Positions 29,013 to 37,312 of a stretch of 64,000 nt of DNA are shown piece by piece. The DNA lies in contig NZ_CP013374.1 of NCBI RefSeq assembly GCF_001522585.2, positions 310,001 through 374,000 on the forward strand, given 5' to 3'. Position 1 is the first letter of the stretch. Each line of letters starts with the position of its first letter. The notes under the pieces are model-generated. The model saw nothing but the letters and a program-made list of their open reading frames with translations. It was not told the origin of the DNA and did not search any database. Position numbers and translations under genes: made by a program. This DNA comes from Burkholderia sp. NRF60-BP8. GTDB lineage: Bacteria > Pseudomonadota > Gammaproteobacteria > Burkholderiales > Burkholderiaceae.

Positions 29013-29034
29013 CGCCGGCAGCGCGCTGCCGGCG
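29013..29034 (-). terminator. Perfect 22-bp palindrome after sfnB
   Basis: Two 10-base arms (CGCCGGCAGC and GCTGCCGGCG) separated by GC make a near-continuous palindrome 16 bases beyond the sfnB stop, between convergent genes. Likely an mRNA 3'-end hairpin for sfnB; no U-tract follows. Confidence 0.4.
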
Positions 29035-29049
29035 TCCGACCGCCGACGC

Positions 29050-30288
29050 TCAATTCCACGCATGGCGCGCCGGGCGCGCGCCGTTCAGGTAGTAGTTGCC
29101 GACGAGGTGATATTTCCAGCGCACCGGATCGTGCAGCGTATGCGTGCGCGCGTTGCGCCAATGCCGGTCGAGGTTGTGCTCGGCGAGCGTCGACTGCGTA
29201 CCGGCCAGCTCGAACAGCTTCTCGCCCGCGAGCAGCGCGACCTCGGTCGTCAGCACCTTCGCTTCGCCGACCGCGACGGACGCCCGCGCGACATCGTCTT
29301 CGGTCACGTCGCCCTTTGCCGCGATCTCGTCGAGCGTGCGCGCCGCGCGTTCGAGCAACGCGTCGGCCGCATGCAGCTGGATATGCAGGCCACCGATTTC
29401 GCGAATCGTCAACGGATCGTCCACCGCCCGCTCGACGCCGCTGTCGACCCACGGCCGCGTGCGGGTCCGCACGAACGCGAGCGTATCGTCGATCGCCGCC
29501 TTCGCGATACCCGCGTCGATCGCCGCCTGGATGATCTGCGACAGCGGACCGTTGAGCGTCGGCACGTCCGACACGCGCTGCGCGGGCAGCACGTGCGATG
29601 CCGGGATGCGCACCGCGTCGAGCACGACCGTGCCGCTCGCGGTCGTGCGCTGCCCGAATCCCGACCAGTCGTCGATCACGGTCAGCCCCGGCGTCGGTTG
29701 CGGCACGTACGCAAGCCATGCCTGGCGCGCGTCGTCGAGCCCGAGCACCGGCACGTAATGCGCGAACAGCGCGCCGGTCGAATAGAACTTCGTACCGTCG
29801 ACGACGTAGTCGTCGCCGTCGCGGCGCACGCGCGTCTTCAGGTCGAGCACGTGCTTCGTGCCCTTCTCCGAAAACCCGTTGCCGAACCGCTTGCCGCTCA
29901 GCACTTCGGCGAAGAAATGACGCTTCTGCGCGTCGGTGCCGACGAGCGCGATCACGTCGACCAGCCCGAAATGGTTCTGCGGAAGCTGCCCGAGCGACGC
30001 GTCGGCCGCGGCGACGATCTTGATCACCTCGGTGAGCGTCACATGCGATACGCCCGCGCCGCCGTATGCCTTCGGCACCGTGATCGCCCACAGCCCCGAC
30101 TGCGAAAACCATTCGATTTCCTCGCGCGGCAGGCGGCGCTCGCGATCGCGCTCGGCGGCCCCTTGCGCGAGGCGTTGTGCCAGCGCGTGCGCGACCGCAA
30201 GCGCTTGCGCATCGTCGGCGATCACGTTCGCCGCCTGCGCCGGCGCGTCGGCCGGCCGCTCCTGAATCGTCGCGCTCGTGTCTGACAT
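29050..30288 (-). CDS. sfnB: SfnB-type acyl-CoA-dehydrogenase-like oxidoreductase (sulfur acquisition)
   Basis: A 412-residue flavoprotein of the acyl-CoA dehydrogenase fold. The N-terminal DRERRLPREEIEWFSQSGLW and AITVPKAYGGAGVSH blocks are the hallmark of the SfnB family, linked in Pseudomonas to use of dimethyl sulfone as sulfur source. AGGAGA upstream fixes the start at 30288; the longer frame to 30432 is non-homologous. It is divergent from two monooxygenase-type genes, forming a sulfur-scavenging cluster. It probably uses reduced flavin supplied from elsewhere. Confidence 0.88.
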   Translation of the reverse strand: MSDTSATIQERPADAPAQAANVIADDAQALAVAHALAQRLAQGAAERDRERRLPREEIEWFSQSGLWAITVPKAYGGAGVSHVTLTEVIKIVAAADASLGQLPQNHFGLVDVIALVGTDAQKRHFFAEVLSGKRFGNGFSEKGTKHVLDLKTRVRRDGDDYVVDGTKFYSTGALFAHYVPVLGLDDARQAWLAYVPQPTPGLTVIDDWSGFGQRTTASGTVVLDAVRIPASHVLPAQRVSDVPTLNGPLSQIIQAAIDAGIAKAAIDDTLAFVRTRTRPWVDSGVERAVDDPLTIREIGGLHIQLHAADALLERAARTLDEIAAKGDVTEDDVARASVAVGEAKVLTTEVALLAGEKLFELAGTQSTLAEHNLDRHWRNARTHTLHDPVRWKYHLVGNYYLNGARPARHAWN

Positions 30289-30591
30289 CGGTCTCTCCTG
30301 TCGAATGGCGAAAGCATTCAATCTAGCAGCGCCACGTGCACCGGAAAACCGAGCGATTCTCGAAACGATATTCCTTGGGAGAACAAACGACGTCGAGCCC
30401 GACGCAGGCGAACCGATGTTTCGGCGTCGCAACGGACGCGAGAACGTCGATGCGCCATCACCCGGTCGCGGTCGCAGCCCCGGTAATACGCAGCGACGAT
30501 AACGATCCGAGAATCCGTTATTGGAACGCTCGCGTCGCGCTTCCTATACTGGGCTCCCGGCGCACACGGCCCGTTTTTCGAGGAATACCGC
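30289..30591. promoter_or_regulatory. Divergent promoter region of the sulfur cluster
   Basis: A 303-base gap between sfnB and the DszC-like gene with no gene. A sigma-70-like pair, TTGGAA (30521-30526) and TATACT (30545-30550) with an 18-base spacer, faces the DszC-like gene about 41 bases before its ATG. Confidence 0.45.
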
Positions 30592-31875
30592 ATGACTTCG
30601 TCGCACGCAGCCTCCGACCTTTCCACCGGTACCGACTACGATGCGCTCGCGAGCCGGTTCCGGCCGATCTTCGCGCGCATCGCCGCCGGCACCGCCGAGC
30701 GCGAACGCCGCCGCGAACTGCCGCACGAGGCGATCGGCTGGCTGAAATCGGCGGGCTTCGGTGCGATACGGCTGCCGGCGAGCGCCGGCGGTGCCGGCGC
30801 GTCGCTGCCGCAGTTGTTCCGGCTGCTGACGGAGCTGGCCGCCGCCGATTCCAATTTGCCGCAGGCATTGCGCGGGCACTTCGCGTTCGTCGAGGACTGG
30901 CTGAACGCGCCGGACGGCCCGCAACGCACGACCTGGCTCGACCGCTTCGCGAGCGGCCAGCTCGTCGGCAACGCATGGTCGGAAGCCGGCGACGTCCCGC
31001 TCGGCCAGACCGTCACGAAGGTGTCGGAGCGGCATGGCCGGCTCGTGCTGAACGGCCGCAAGTTCTACAGCACCGGCAGCCTGTTCGCCGACTGGATCGA
31101 CGTGTTCGCGCAACGCGCGCACGACGGCAGCGACGTGATCGTCGCCGTGTCGACCGCGCAGCCGGGCGTGATCCGCGAGGACGACTGGGACGGCTTCGGC
31201 CAGACCACCACCGGCAGCGGCACGACGCGTTTCGAGGATGCAGCGGTCGACGCGGAGAACGTGATCGATTTCGCGCGCCGCTTCAAGTACCAGACCGCGT
31301 TCTACCAGCTGTTCCACGTCGCGACGCTCGCCGGCATCGGCCACGCGATCGTGCGCGACGCGGGCGAGCTCGTGCGCAACCGCACGCGCGTGTACAGCCA
31401 CGGCAATGCGCAGCGCGCGGGCGACGACGCCCAGCTGCAACAGGTGATCGGCGAGATCGCGTCATGGGCGTACGCGGCCGACGCGCTCGCGCTGCGTGCC
31501 GCGCAACCGCTTCAGCAGGCGTACGAAGCGCGCTTCGGCGGCGACGAAGCGGCCGAGCAGGCCGCGAACGTCGCGGCCGAAATCGAATCCGCGCAGAGCC
31601 AGCTCGTCGTGTCCGAACTCGTGCTGCGCGCGGCGACGCGCCTGTTCGACGCGCTCGGCGCATCCGCGACCCGCAGCACGACCGCGCTCGATCGCCACTG
31701 GCGCAACGCGCGCACGGTGTCGTCGCACAATCCGCTCGTCTACAAGGCGCGCATCGTCGGCGACTGGATCATCAACGGCCGCACGCCGCCGTTCGTCTGG
31801 CGCGTGGGCAGCGGTGCGAGCGCCCATGCGGACGCCGGCGCGCGAGCGGAAGCGGAAACGGGAGCGGCGCAATGA
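30592..31875 (+). CDS. Acyl-CoA-dehydrogenase-like flavin monooxygenase (DszC/SfnB-like)
   Basis: A 427-residue protein of the acyl-CoA dehydrogenase fold, related to the neighbouring SfnB and to DszC-type FMNH2-dependent sulfide/sulfone monooxygenases. Seen: AIGWLKSAGFGAIRLPASAG near the N-terminus, LVLNGRKFYSTGSLFADWID in the middle domain, and the late DRHWRNARTVSSHNPLVYKA helix that in DszC-like proteins lines the flavin site. Its stop overlaps the start of the next gene (ATGA), implying joint function. The substrate is not readable; an organosulfur compound is inferred from context. Confidence 0.8.
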   Translation: MTSSHAASDLSTGTDYDALASRFRPIFARIAAGTAERERRRELPHEAIGWLKSAGFGAIRLPASAGGAGASLPQLFRLLTELAAADSNLPQALRGHFAFVEDWLNAPDGPQRTTWLDRFASGQLVGNAWSEAGDVPLGQTVTKVSERHGRLVLNGRKFYSTGSLFADWIDVFAQRAHDGSDVIVAVSTAQPGVIREDDWDGFGQTTTGSGTTRFEDAAVDAENVIDFARRFKYQTAFYQLFHVATLAGIGHAIVRDAGELVRNRTRVYSHGNAQRAGDDAQLQQVIGEIASWAYAADALALRAAQPLQQAYEARFGGDEAAEQAANVAAEIESAQSQLVVSELVLRAATRLFDALGASATRSTTALDRHWRNARTVSSHNPLVYKARIVGDWIINGRTPPFVWRVGSGASAHADAGARAEAETGAAQ

Positions 31876-33272
31876 GCAAGACGATCCGCTTCAACGCGTT
31901 CGAGATGAACTGCGTGGGCCACCAGTCGCCCGGCCTGTGGGCGCATCCGCGCGACCGCTCGTGGCAATACAAGGATCTCGACTACTGGACCGACCTGGCC
32001 CGCGTGCTCGAGCGCGGGATCTTCGACGCGATCTTCATCGCGGACGTGATCGGCTACTACGACGTGTACAAGGGCAGCAACTATCACGCGCTGCACCAGG
32101 CCGCGCAGATCCCCGTCAACGATCCGCTGCAACTGGCCGCGCCGATCGCGATGGCGACCGAGCATCTCGGCATCGGCATCACCGCATCGACGACGTTCGA
32201 GCACCCGTACACGTTCGCGCGCCGGCTGTCGACCGCCGACCATCACACGAAGGGCCGGCTCGCATGGAACATCGTCACGTCGTACCTGGAGAGCGGCGCG
32301 AAGAACGTCGGCGATCGCGGGCTGCGCACGCACGACGACCGCTATGCGGTCGCAGCCGAATACGTCGAGGTGCTGTACAAGCTGTTCGAAGGCAGCTGGG
32401 AGGACGGCGCGGTGGTGCGCGACCGCGCCGGCCGCGTGTTCACGCATCCCGAGAAAGTGCACGAGATCGGCCACAAGGGCCGCTTCTTCGACGTGCCCGG
32501 CTATCACCTGTGCGAGCCGTCGCCGCAGCGCACGCCGGTGCTGTTCCAGGCCGGCGCGTCGGGCCCCGGCAAGGCGTTCGCCGCGCAGCACGCCGAATGC
32601 GTGTTCGTCGCCGCGCCCACCCGCGATCAGCTCGCGCGCTACGTGGCCGACGTGCGCGCGCAGGCCGCCGCCGCCGGACGCGACCCGGCGAAGGTGCTGA
32701 TCTACAACCTCGTCACGGTGATCGTCGACGAGACCGACGAGCGGGCGCAGGCCAAGTTCGACGAGTATCGGCGCTACGTGTCGTACGACGGCTCGCTGGT
32801 GTTCATGTCGGGCTGGACCGGCATCGACTTCGGCCAGTACGCGCCGACCGATCCCGTCAGGCGCGTCGAAACGAATGCGATCGTGTCGGCGGTCGAGCAC
32901 CTGTCGGGCGGCGACACCGCGTGGACGATCGAGGCGTTGGCCGCCTGGGGCGGCATCGGCGGGATGGGCCCGGTATTCGTCGGGTCGGCGGCGACCGTCG
33001 CGGACATCCTGCAGGAATGGGTGGCCGCGACCGACGTGGACGGCTTCAATCTCGCGTATGCGGTCGCGCATGAAACCTTCGAGGATGTCGTACGCCACCT
33101 CGTGCCCGAACTTCAGCGCCGCGGCGTGTATCCGACCGCGTATGCGCCGGGCACGCTGCGCGAAAAGCTCTTCGGCGGCTCGGCGCGCCTGCCGGACGAG
33201 CATCCGGCCGCGCGGTATCGCGACATCGAACAGGTCAAGCGCGAGGCCGAGCGGGAAACGGTCGACGCGTAA
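31872..33272 (+). CDS. LLM-class FMN-dependent monooxygenase (NtaA/SnaA/DszA family)
   Basis: A 466-residue bacterial-luciferase-like monooxygenase. FNAFEMNCVGHQSPGLWAHP at the N-terminus, GITASTTFEHPYTFARRLST and GRLAWNIVTSYLESGAKNVG are diagnostic of the NtaA/DszA/DmoA group, which cleaves C-S or C-N bonds with FMNH2 and oxygen. It is translationally coupled to the DszC-like gene. No flavin reductase is encoded alongside, so reduced FMN must come from a reductase elsewhere. Dialkyl sulfide, sulfone or aromatic sulfur compounds are candidate substrates. Confidence 0.88.
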   Translation: MSKTIRFNAFEMNCVGHQSPGLWAHPRDRSWQYKDLDYWTDLARVLERGIFDAIFIADVIGYYDVYKGSNYHALHQAAQIPVNDPLQLAAPIAMATEHLGIGITASTTFEHPYTFARRLSTADHHTKGRLAWNIVTSYLESGAKNVGDRGLRTHDDRYAVAAEYVEVLYKLFEGSWEDGAVVRDRAGRVFTHPEKVHEIGHKGRFFDVPGYHLCEPSPQRTPVLFQAGASGPGKAFAAQHAECVFVAAPTRDQLARYVADVRAQAAAAGRDPAKVLIYNLVTVIVDETDERAQAKFDEYRRYVSYDGSLVFMSGWTGIDFGQYAPTDPVRRVETNAIVSAVEHLSGGDTAWTIEALAAWGGIGGMGPVFVGSAATVADILQEWVAATDVDGFNLAYAVAHETFEDVVRHLVPELQRRGVYPTAYAPGTLREKLFGGSARLPDEHPAARYRDIEQVKREAERETVDA

Positions 33273-33338
33273 TCGACGCGTAACGGCAACATGTCGAGGC
33301 CGGTCCGTCCGCATCACGCGGCGACCGGCTTCAGCGCA

Positions 33339-33368
33339 AACGGCTTCGTGCAGTCCGACGAAGCCGTT
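33339..33368. terminator. Perfect 11-bp hairpin between convergent genes
   Basis: AACGGCTTCGT (33339-33349) pairs with ACGAAGCCGTT (33358-33368) across an 8-base loop, 66 bases past the monooxygenase stop. GTGTTT follows shortly on the plus strand. A good candidate terminator for the monooxygenase operon. Confidence 0.55.
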
Positions 33369-33375
33369 CGTGTTT

Positions 33376-33400
33376 GGCGGGGAACGCGAGCGTCCCCGCC
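33376..33400 (-). terminator. Hairpin immediately after the MFS gene
   Basis: GGCGGGGA (33376-33383) and TCCCCGCC (33393-33400) form an 8-bp stem with a 9-base loop, five bases past the MFS stop. Reading on the minus strand it is followed by AACAC rather than a clean U-run. Confidence 0.45.
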
Positions 33401-33405
33401 GGCGC

Positions 33406-34833
33406 CTACGCGACGCTTTCGTCGTCGATGTCGTGCGCCGTCGGTTCGTACCGCACGATCAGCAGAAACGCGATCGGCGTGACCGCACTGACCGCGACGA
33501 CCCAGAACATGTCGGTGCCGAGCCGGGCCTGGAGAATCGGCAGCACGAACAGCGCGAGCGCCTGACCGATGCCGCACAGCGACCGCCCGAAGCCGACGCC
33601 GGTGCCGCGAATCGCGGCCGGATACGACAGCGTCGGATAGATCATCATCTGCGCGCCCGGCCCGAATCCTTCCGCGAACAGCCACGTGCCGAGCATCAGC
33701 AGCACGACGCCCACCGCCAGCGCGCCGTGCGGATGCCCTGCGAGCGCCAGCGCGACGAGCGCGACCGTTTGCAACGCGAACCCCGCGATCGCGACATGAC
33801 GCGACGGATAGCGATACGCGAGACGCATGCCGAGCAAGCCGCCGGTGAACGCGAACAGCACGTTCAACGCCAGCGATGCGGCGATCGTCTCGAACACGCC
33901 CGCCCCCAGAAATTGCGACAGGATCGACGGCAGGAAGAACGCGATCGCCGTGTATTCGAACGGGATGCACAGGTTCATCACGCTGGCGACGATCGTGCGC
34001 CCCAGATACGGCCGCTGAAACAGCACGCGAAGCCGCACGGGCGGCGGGCTCGGCTCGCGTCGCGCGTCGTTTGCTTCGTGCGCGTGAATGCCGTACGACT
34101 CGCGCAGGATGCGCGCGGCATTGGCCAGATCGCCCTGATTCGCGGCCCACAGCGGCGATTCGTTCATGAAGCGGTTTCGGAACAGGATGATGACGAGCGC
34201 CGGCACCGCGCCGAAGATCAGCGACGCGCGCCACAGCCATCCCGCATGCTCGGCCGGCAGCAGGAAATACAGGCCGAAAATCAGCAGGAAGCACACCGAC
34301 GACGCGACGTACCACATCGGGCACCATGCGGCGAGCCGGGACGCCTTGTTGCCGCGGCCGTTGAACTTCGAGAATTCCGCGAGGAACGCCATCGCGACGG
34401 GCAGGTCGATGCCGACGCCGAGCCCCATCACGAAACGCGCGGCGATCAGCACCCAGACGTTCGGCGCGAGCCCGGCCGCGATCGCCGCGACCACGAAGAA
34501 CAGCATGTCGGCCATGAATACCTGATAGCGGCCGATCCGGTCGGTCAGCCAGCCGCCGATCAGGCTGCCGAAGATCGTGCCGATCATGATCGCCGACCCG
34601 ACCAGGCCGGTCAGCGCGGGCGTCAGCCCGAATTCGCGCGCCACGTCGTCGATGCCGTACGACAGCGTCGTCAGGTCGTACGCATCGAGAAACACGCCGC
34701 CGAGCGCCAGCAGCACGATCATCCGCGCATGGCTGACCGAACTGTCCACCGTGTTGATGAGGCGCGCGACGTCGCTGGCCGAGCGGATGGGGGAAGAAAC
34801 CGGCGTGACCGGGCTCAGATCGATCGAACTCAT
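33406..34833 (-). CDS. MFS transporter (sugar/aromatic-acid type proton symporter)
   Basis: A 475-residue protein with twelve predicted membrane segments. The loop 2-3 motif GGWLTDRIGRYQVF, a VMGLGVGIDLPVAMAFLAEF segment 4 and RYPSRHVAIAG in the second half mark the metabolite:H+ symporter (AAHS/SP-like) branch. It lies between the monooxygenase genes and an alkanesulfonate-type ABC transporter, so import of an organosulfur or sulfonate compound is plausible but unproven. Confidence 0.85.
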   Translation of the reverse strand: MSSIDLSPVTPVSSPIRSASDVARLINTVDSSVSHARMIVLLALGGVFLDAYDLTTLSYGIDDVAREFGLTPALTGLVGSAIMIGTIFGSLIGGWLTDRIGRYQVFMADMLFFVVAAIAAGLAPNVWVLIAARFVMGLGVGIDLPVAMAFLAEFSKFNGRGNKASRLAAWCPMWYVASSVCFLLIFGLYFLLPAEHAGWLWRASLIFGAVPALVIILFRNRFMNESPLWAANQGDLANAARILRESYGIHAHEANDARREPSPPPVRLRVLFQRPYLGRTIVASVMNLCIPFEYTAIAFFLPSILSQFLGAGVFETIAASLALNVLFAFTGGLLGMRLAYRYPSRHVAIAGFALQTVALVALALAGHPHGALAVGVVLLMLGTWLFAEGFGPGAQMMIYPTLSYPAAIRGTGVGFGRSLCGIGQALALFVLPILQARLGTDMFWVVAVSAVTPIAFLLIVRYEPTAHDIDDESVA

Positions 34834-35112
34834 CGGATTCCTTAGTTTGATGCCGAGTGCACGGCAAGGTCGTCGTGAAGCCGGGAACCGGGAAGGTGCC
34901 TGCGCGACCCGCGCGGCGTCGAGCGAATGCGGCCGTGCGATCGCCGGGTTCCGGCAGCGGAAATTCTGTTCCTCCGCTCTGGCAATCCCAAGCGATATAA
35001 AGCGATAAATTAATCGGCGTGCGTCATAAAGTTGCGCGAAGCGCGCTTATCAGCAACGTGCATGTTCAATCGCGGATTTCTTCGTTAACGGATCGCCTGC
35101 GCTTCGTTACAT
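34834..35112. promoter_or_regulatory. Upstream region of the MFS gene
   Basis: No gene seen. Two direct copies of AGCGATA at 34991-34997 and 35001-35007 (10-bp spacing) lie in an AT-richer stretch with TATAAAG- and TTTATC-like hexamers. These could be promoter or CysB-family-type regulator sites for the MFS gene or the sulfonate operon. Confidence 0.35.
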
Positions 35113-35397
35113 TAGGGTCTGTTTACATATGGAACGCACATGCGAATGCCCGAAATCGCTCGTAGGGCAAGGAGTGAGGAGCGCCGTTTGGCCGCGCCAA
35201 ACAAGCGACGAACGACGCCGCCATACGGGCGATTTCGGGCATTCCCGTGACATGATTTTTAATTTGGGGTTGCCACGAGAACGGCCGCTCGCCGTGTTGC
35301 GCTCCTTGCGAATACGTCAGTATTCGCGGCGTCGCGCGCCTCGCGAGCGGCCGTTCTCGTGGCAACGCATGCGCGTTCCATATGTAAACAGACCCTA
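35113..35397. mobile_element. 285-bp transposase-less palindromic element (MITE-like)
   Basis: The element is bounded by 32-bp terminal inverted repeats (35113-35144 and 35366-35397, beginning TAGGGTCTGTTTACATATGG) with one mismatch. Outer TA bases may be the duplicated target. Inside are two long stem-loops. The left has 16-bp arms at 35144-35159/35229-35244 with an apical GTTTGGC-cgc-GCCAAAC hairpin at 35186-35202. The right has perfect 23-bp arms at 35270-35292/35343-35365 with an apical 8-bp hairpin at 35308-35327. No transposase is encoded. The TA ends and GGG start recall IS5-type elements (inference). It ends 53 bases before the ssuA-like start. Confidence 0.75.
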
Positions 35398-35450
35398 GCC
35401 CTCTTCCCAGCCTGTTCGCGGCGCATTGCCGCTCTTCCGGAGAATCCCCG

Positions 35451-36443
35451 ATGAAGCCGTTCTGGTCCCGCGTGTGGCAATCCGCGGCCCTCGTCGTTGC
35501 CGCGCTTGCCGGCCTCGCGTCGATGCACGCGCACGCGGCGACGCCCGCCGAAATCCGCGTCGACTATGCGTACTACTCGCCCGAGAGTCTCGTGGTTCGC
35601 CACTTCGGCTGGCTCGACGACGAATTCAAGGCCGACGGCACGGCGATTCGCTGGGTGCTGAGCCTCGGCAGCAATCGCGCGCTCGAATACCTGAACAGCG
35701 GCGCGGTCGATTTCGGCTCGGCCGCGGGGCTGGCGTCGGTGCTCGCACGAGCGAACGGCAACCCAATCCACACCGTCTACGTGTTCTCGCGCCCCGAATG
35801 GACGGCGCTCGTGGTGCGCAAGGATTCGCCGATCCGCTCGCTCGCCGATCTGAAGGGCAAGAAGATCGCCGCGACGCGCGGCACCGATCCGTTCCTGTTC
35901 ACGCTGCGCGCGCTGCACACGGTCGGCCTGACGCGCGACGACGTTGAGATCGTCAACCTGCAGCATCCCGACGGCCGCACCGCGCTCGCGAACGGACAGG
36001 TCGACGCATGGGCCGGGCTCGATCCGCACATGGCCGCCGCCCAGCTCGACGACGGCGCGCGCCTGCTGTACCGCAATGTCGCGTTCAACACGTACGGGTT
36101 CCTGAATGTTCGCGATGCGTTCGCCAGCCAGTATCCGCAGGCGGTGACGCGCGTGCTGAAGGTCTACGACCGCGCGCGCCAGTGGATCGTCGCGCATCCG
36201 GCCGAGACCGCGCAGATCGTCGCCGATCAATCGAAGGTGTCGCTGCCGGTCGCGAAACTGCAACTCCAGCGCAACGACTTCGGCGACCCGGTGCCGGGCG
36301 ACACGCAGCGCGCGGCGCTGAAGGCCGCGGCGCCGGTGCTGACGGCCGAACAGTTGACCAAGCCGGGCGTCGATCCCGCGAAGATCGTCGATACGCTGAT
36401 CGATCCGTCGTTCGCGCGCCCGATCGCCACCGCGTCGCATTGA
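35451..36443 (+). CDS. ssuA: Aliphatic sulfonate ABC transporter substrate-binding protein
   Basis: A 330-residue periplasmic binding protein of the SsuA/NMT1 type. Signal peptide to about ASMHAHAA; mature start IRVDYAYYSPESLVVRHFGW. Seen also: WVLSLGSNRALEYLNSGAVD and SIRSLADLKGKKIAATRG-like (PIRSLADLKGKKIAATRGTD), the classic SsuA/TauA segment. It heads a three-gene operon with permease and ATPase. The precise ligand (sulfonate or sulfate ester) is not determined. Its promoter lies inside or just after the 285-bp element. Confidence 0.88.
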   Translation: MKPFWSRVWQSAALVVAALAGLASMHAHAATPAEIRVDYAYYSPESLVVRHFGWLDDEFKADGTAIRWVLSLGSNRALEYLNSGAVDFGSAAGLASVLARANGNPIHTVYVFSRPEWTALVVRKDSPIRSLADLKGKKIAATRGTDPFLFTLRALHTVGLTRDDVEIVNLQHPDGRTALANGQVDAWAGLDPHMAAAQLDDGARLLYRNVAFNTYGFLNVRDAFASQYPQAVTRVLKVYDRARQWIVAHPAETAQIVADQSKVSLPVAKLQLQRNDFGDPVPGDTQRAALKAAAPVLTAEQLTKPGVDPAKIVDTLIDPSFARPIATASH

Positions 36444-36454
36444 GCGTGCCGCCG

Positions 36455-37312
36455 ATGACGGACACCGCCGCGCGCAGCGGTGCGCGCGCGTCGCACCCAC
36501 CCGCTTCGCCGCCCCGTGTTGCCCGGCGCGACCCGCTGCGCGCATGGCGTATCGCGGGCCTCGCGCTGCCGTTCGTCGCACTCGTGCTGCTGGAGTTCGT
36601 GGTGCGGCGCGGCTGGCTGCCGGATCATCTCGTGCCGGCGCCGAGCGAGATTCTCGATACGCTCGCGCGGATGGGCGCCACGCGGCTCGCCCGTCACGTC
36701 GGTGCGAGCACGCTGCGCGTCGCGGCCGGCTTTGCGGCCGGCGCCGGGCTCGCGCTCGTCGTCGGCGCGGCGATGGGCCTGAGCCGCCGGATCGATGCGC
36801 TGTTCGAACCGACGTTCCAGGCGCTGCGAGCGATTCCATCGCTCGCATGGGTGCCGGTGCTGCTGCTGTGGCTCGGCATCGACGAGGCGCCGAAGATCAC
36901 GCTGATCGCGATCGGCGCGTTCTTTCCGGTTCACCTCGCGGTGGTCGCCGGCATTCGCGACGTGGACCGCAAGCTCGTCGAGCTCGGCACGGTGTACCGG
37001 CTCGGCCCGCTCGCGCTGTTCCGTCGGATCCTGCTGCCGGCCGCGCTGCCGCAGATCGTCACCGGTCTGCGGACCGGCCTCAGTCTCGCGTGGATGTTCA
37101 TGGTCGCCGCGGAGCTGATCGCGGCCACGCGCGGCCTCGGCTTCCTGTTGAGCGACGGCCGCGAAACCGGGCGCCCCGATCTCGTGTTCGGCGCGATCCT
37201 GCTGCTCGCGTTGCTCGGCAAGCTGACCGACGGCGCGATGCGCCGCATCGAGTCGCGCTGGCTCGGCTGGCGCGATGCGTTCGGCGGTGCGTCGCGCGAG
37301 GGCGGGCAATGA
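36455..37312 (+). CDS. ssuC: Sulfonate-type ABC transporter permease
   Basis: A 285-residue permease with six membrane segments. PFVALVLLEFVVRRGWLPDH leads to IPSLAWVPVLLLWLGIDEAP and the EAA-like loop ELGTVYRLGPLALFRRILLP, as in SsuC/TauC. I start at the ATG 36455; a GTG at 36446 and a longer open frame exist. The stop overlaps the ATPase start (ATGA at 37309-37312). Confidence 0.88.
   Translation: MTDTAARSGARASHPPASPPRVARRDPLRAWRIAGLALPFVALVLLEFVVRRGWLPDHLVPAPSEILDTLARMGATRLARHVGASTLRVAAGFAAGAGLALVVGAAMGLSRRIDALFEPTFQALRAIPSLAWVPVLLLWLGIDEAPKITLIAIGAFFPVHLAVVAGIRDVDRKLVELGTVYRLGPLALFRRILLPAALPQIVTGLRTGLSLAWMFMVAAELIAATRGLGFLLSDGRETGRPDLVFGAILLLALLGKLTDGAMRRIESRWLGWRDAFGGASREGGQ

Noticed and set aside
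30320..30345. Possible sigma-54 promoter upstream of sfnB (GG and GC dinucleotides at the right spacing)
   Set aside because: Outside the two dinucleotides the -24/-12 consensus is not matched; SfnR-type control is possible but not shown here.
30336..31871. In-frame N-terminal extension of the luciferase-like monooxygenase, giving a 978-residue fusion
   Set aside because: The extension lies in another frame of the coupled DszC-like gene and has no homology; the ATG in the ATGA overlap at 31872 is the natural start.
35123..35398. Two 80-90-codon open frames inside the palindromic element
   Set aside because: They run across perfect inverted repeats, overlap on opposite strands and show no transposase motifs or ribosome binding sites.
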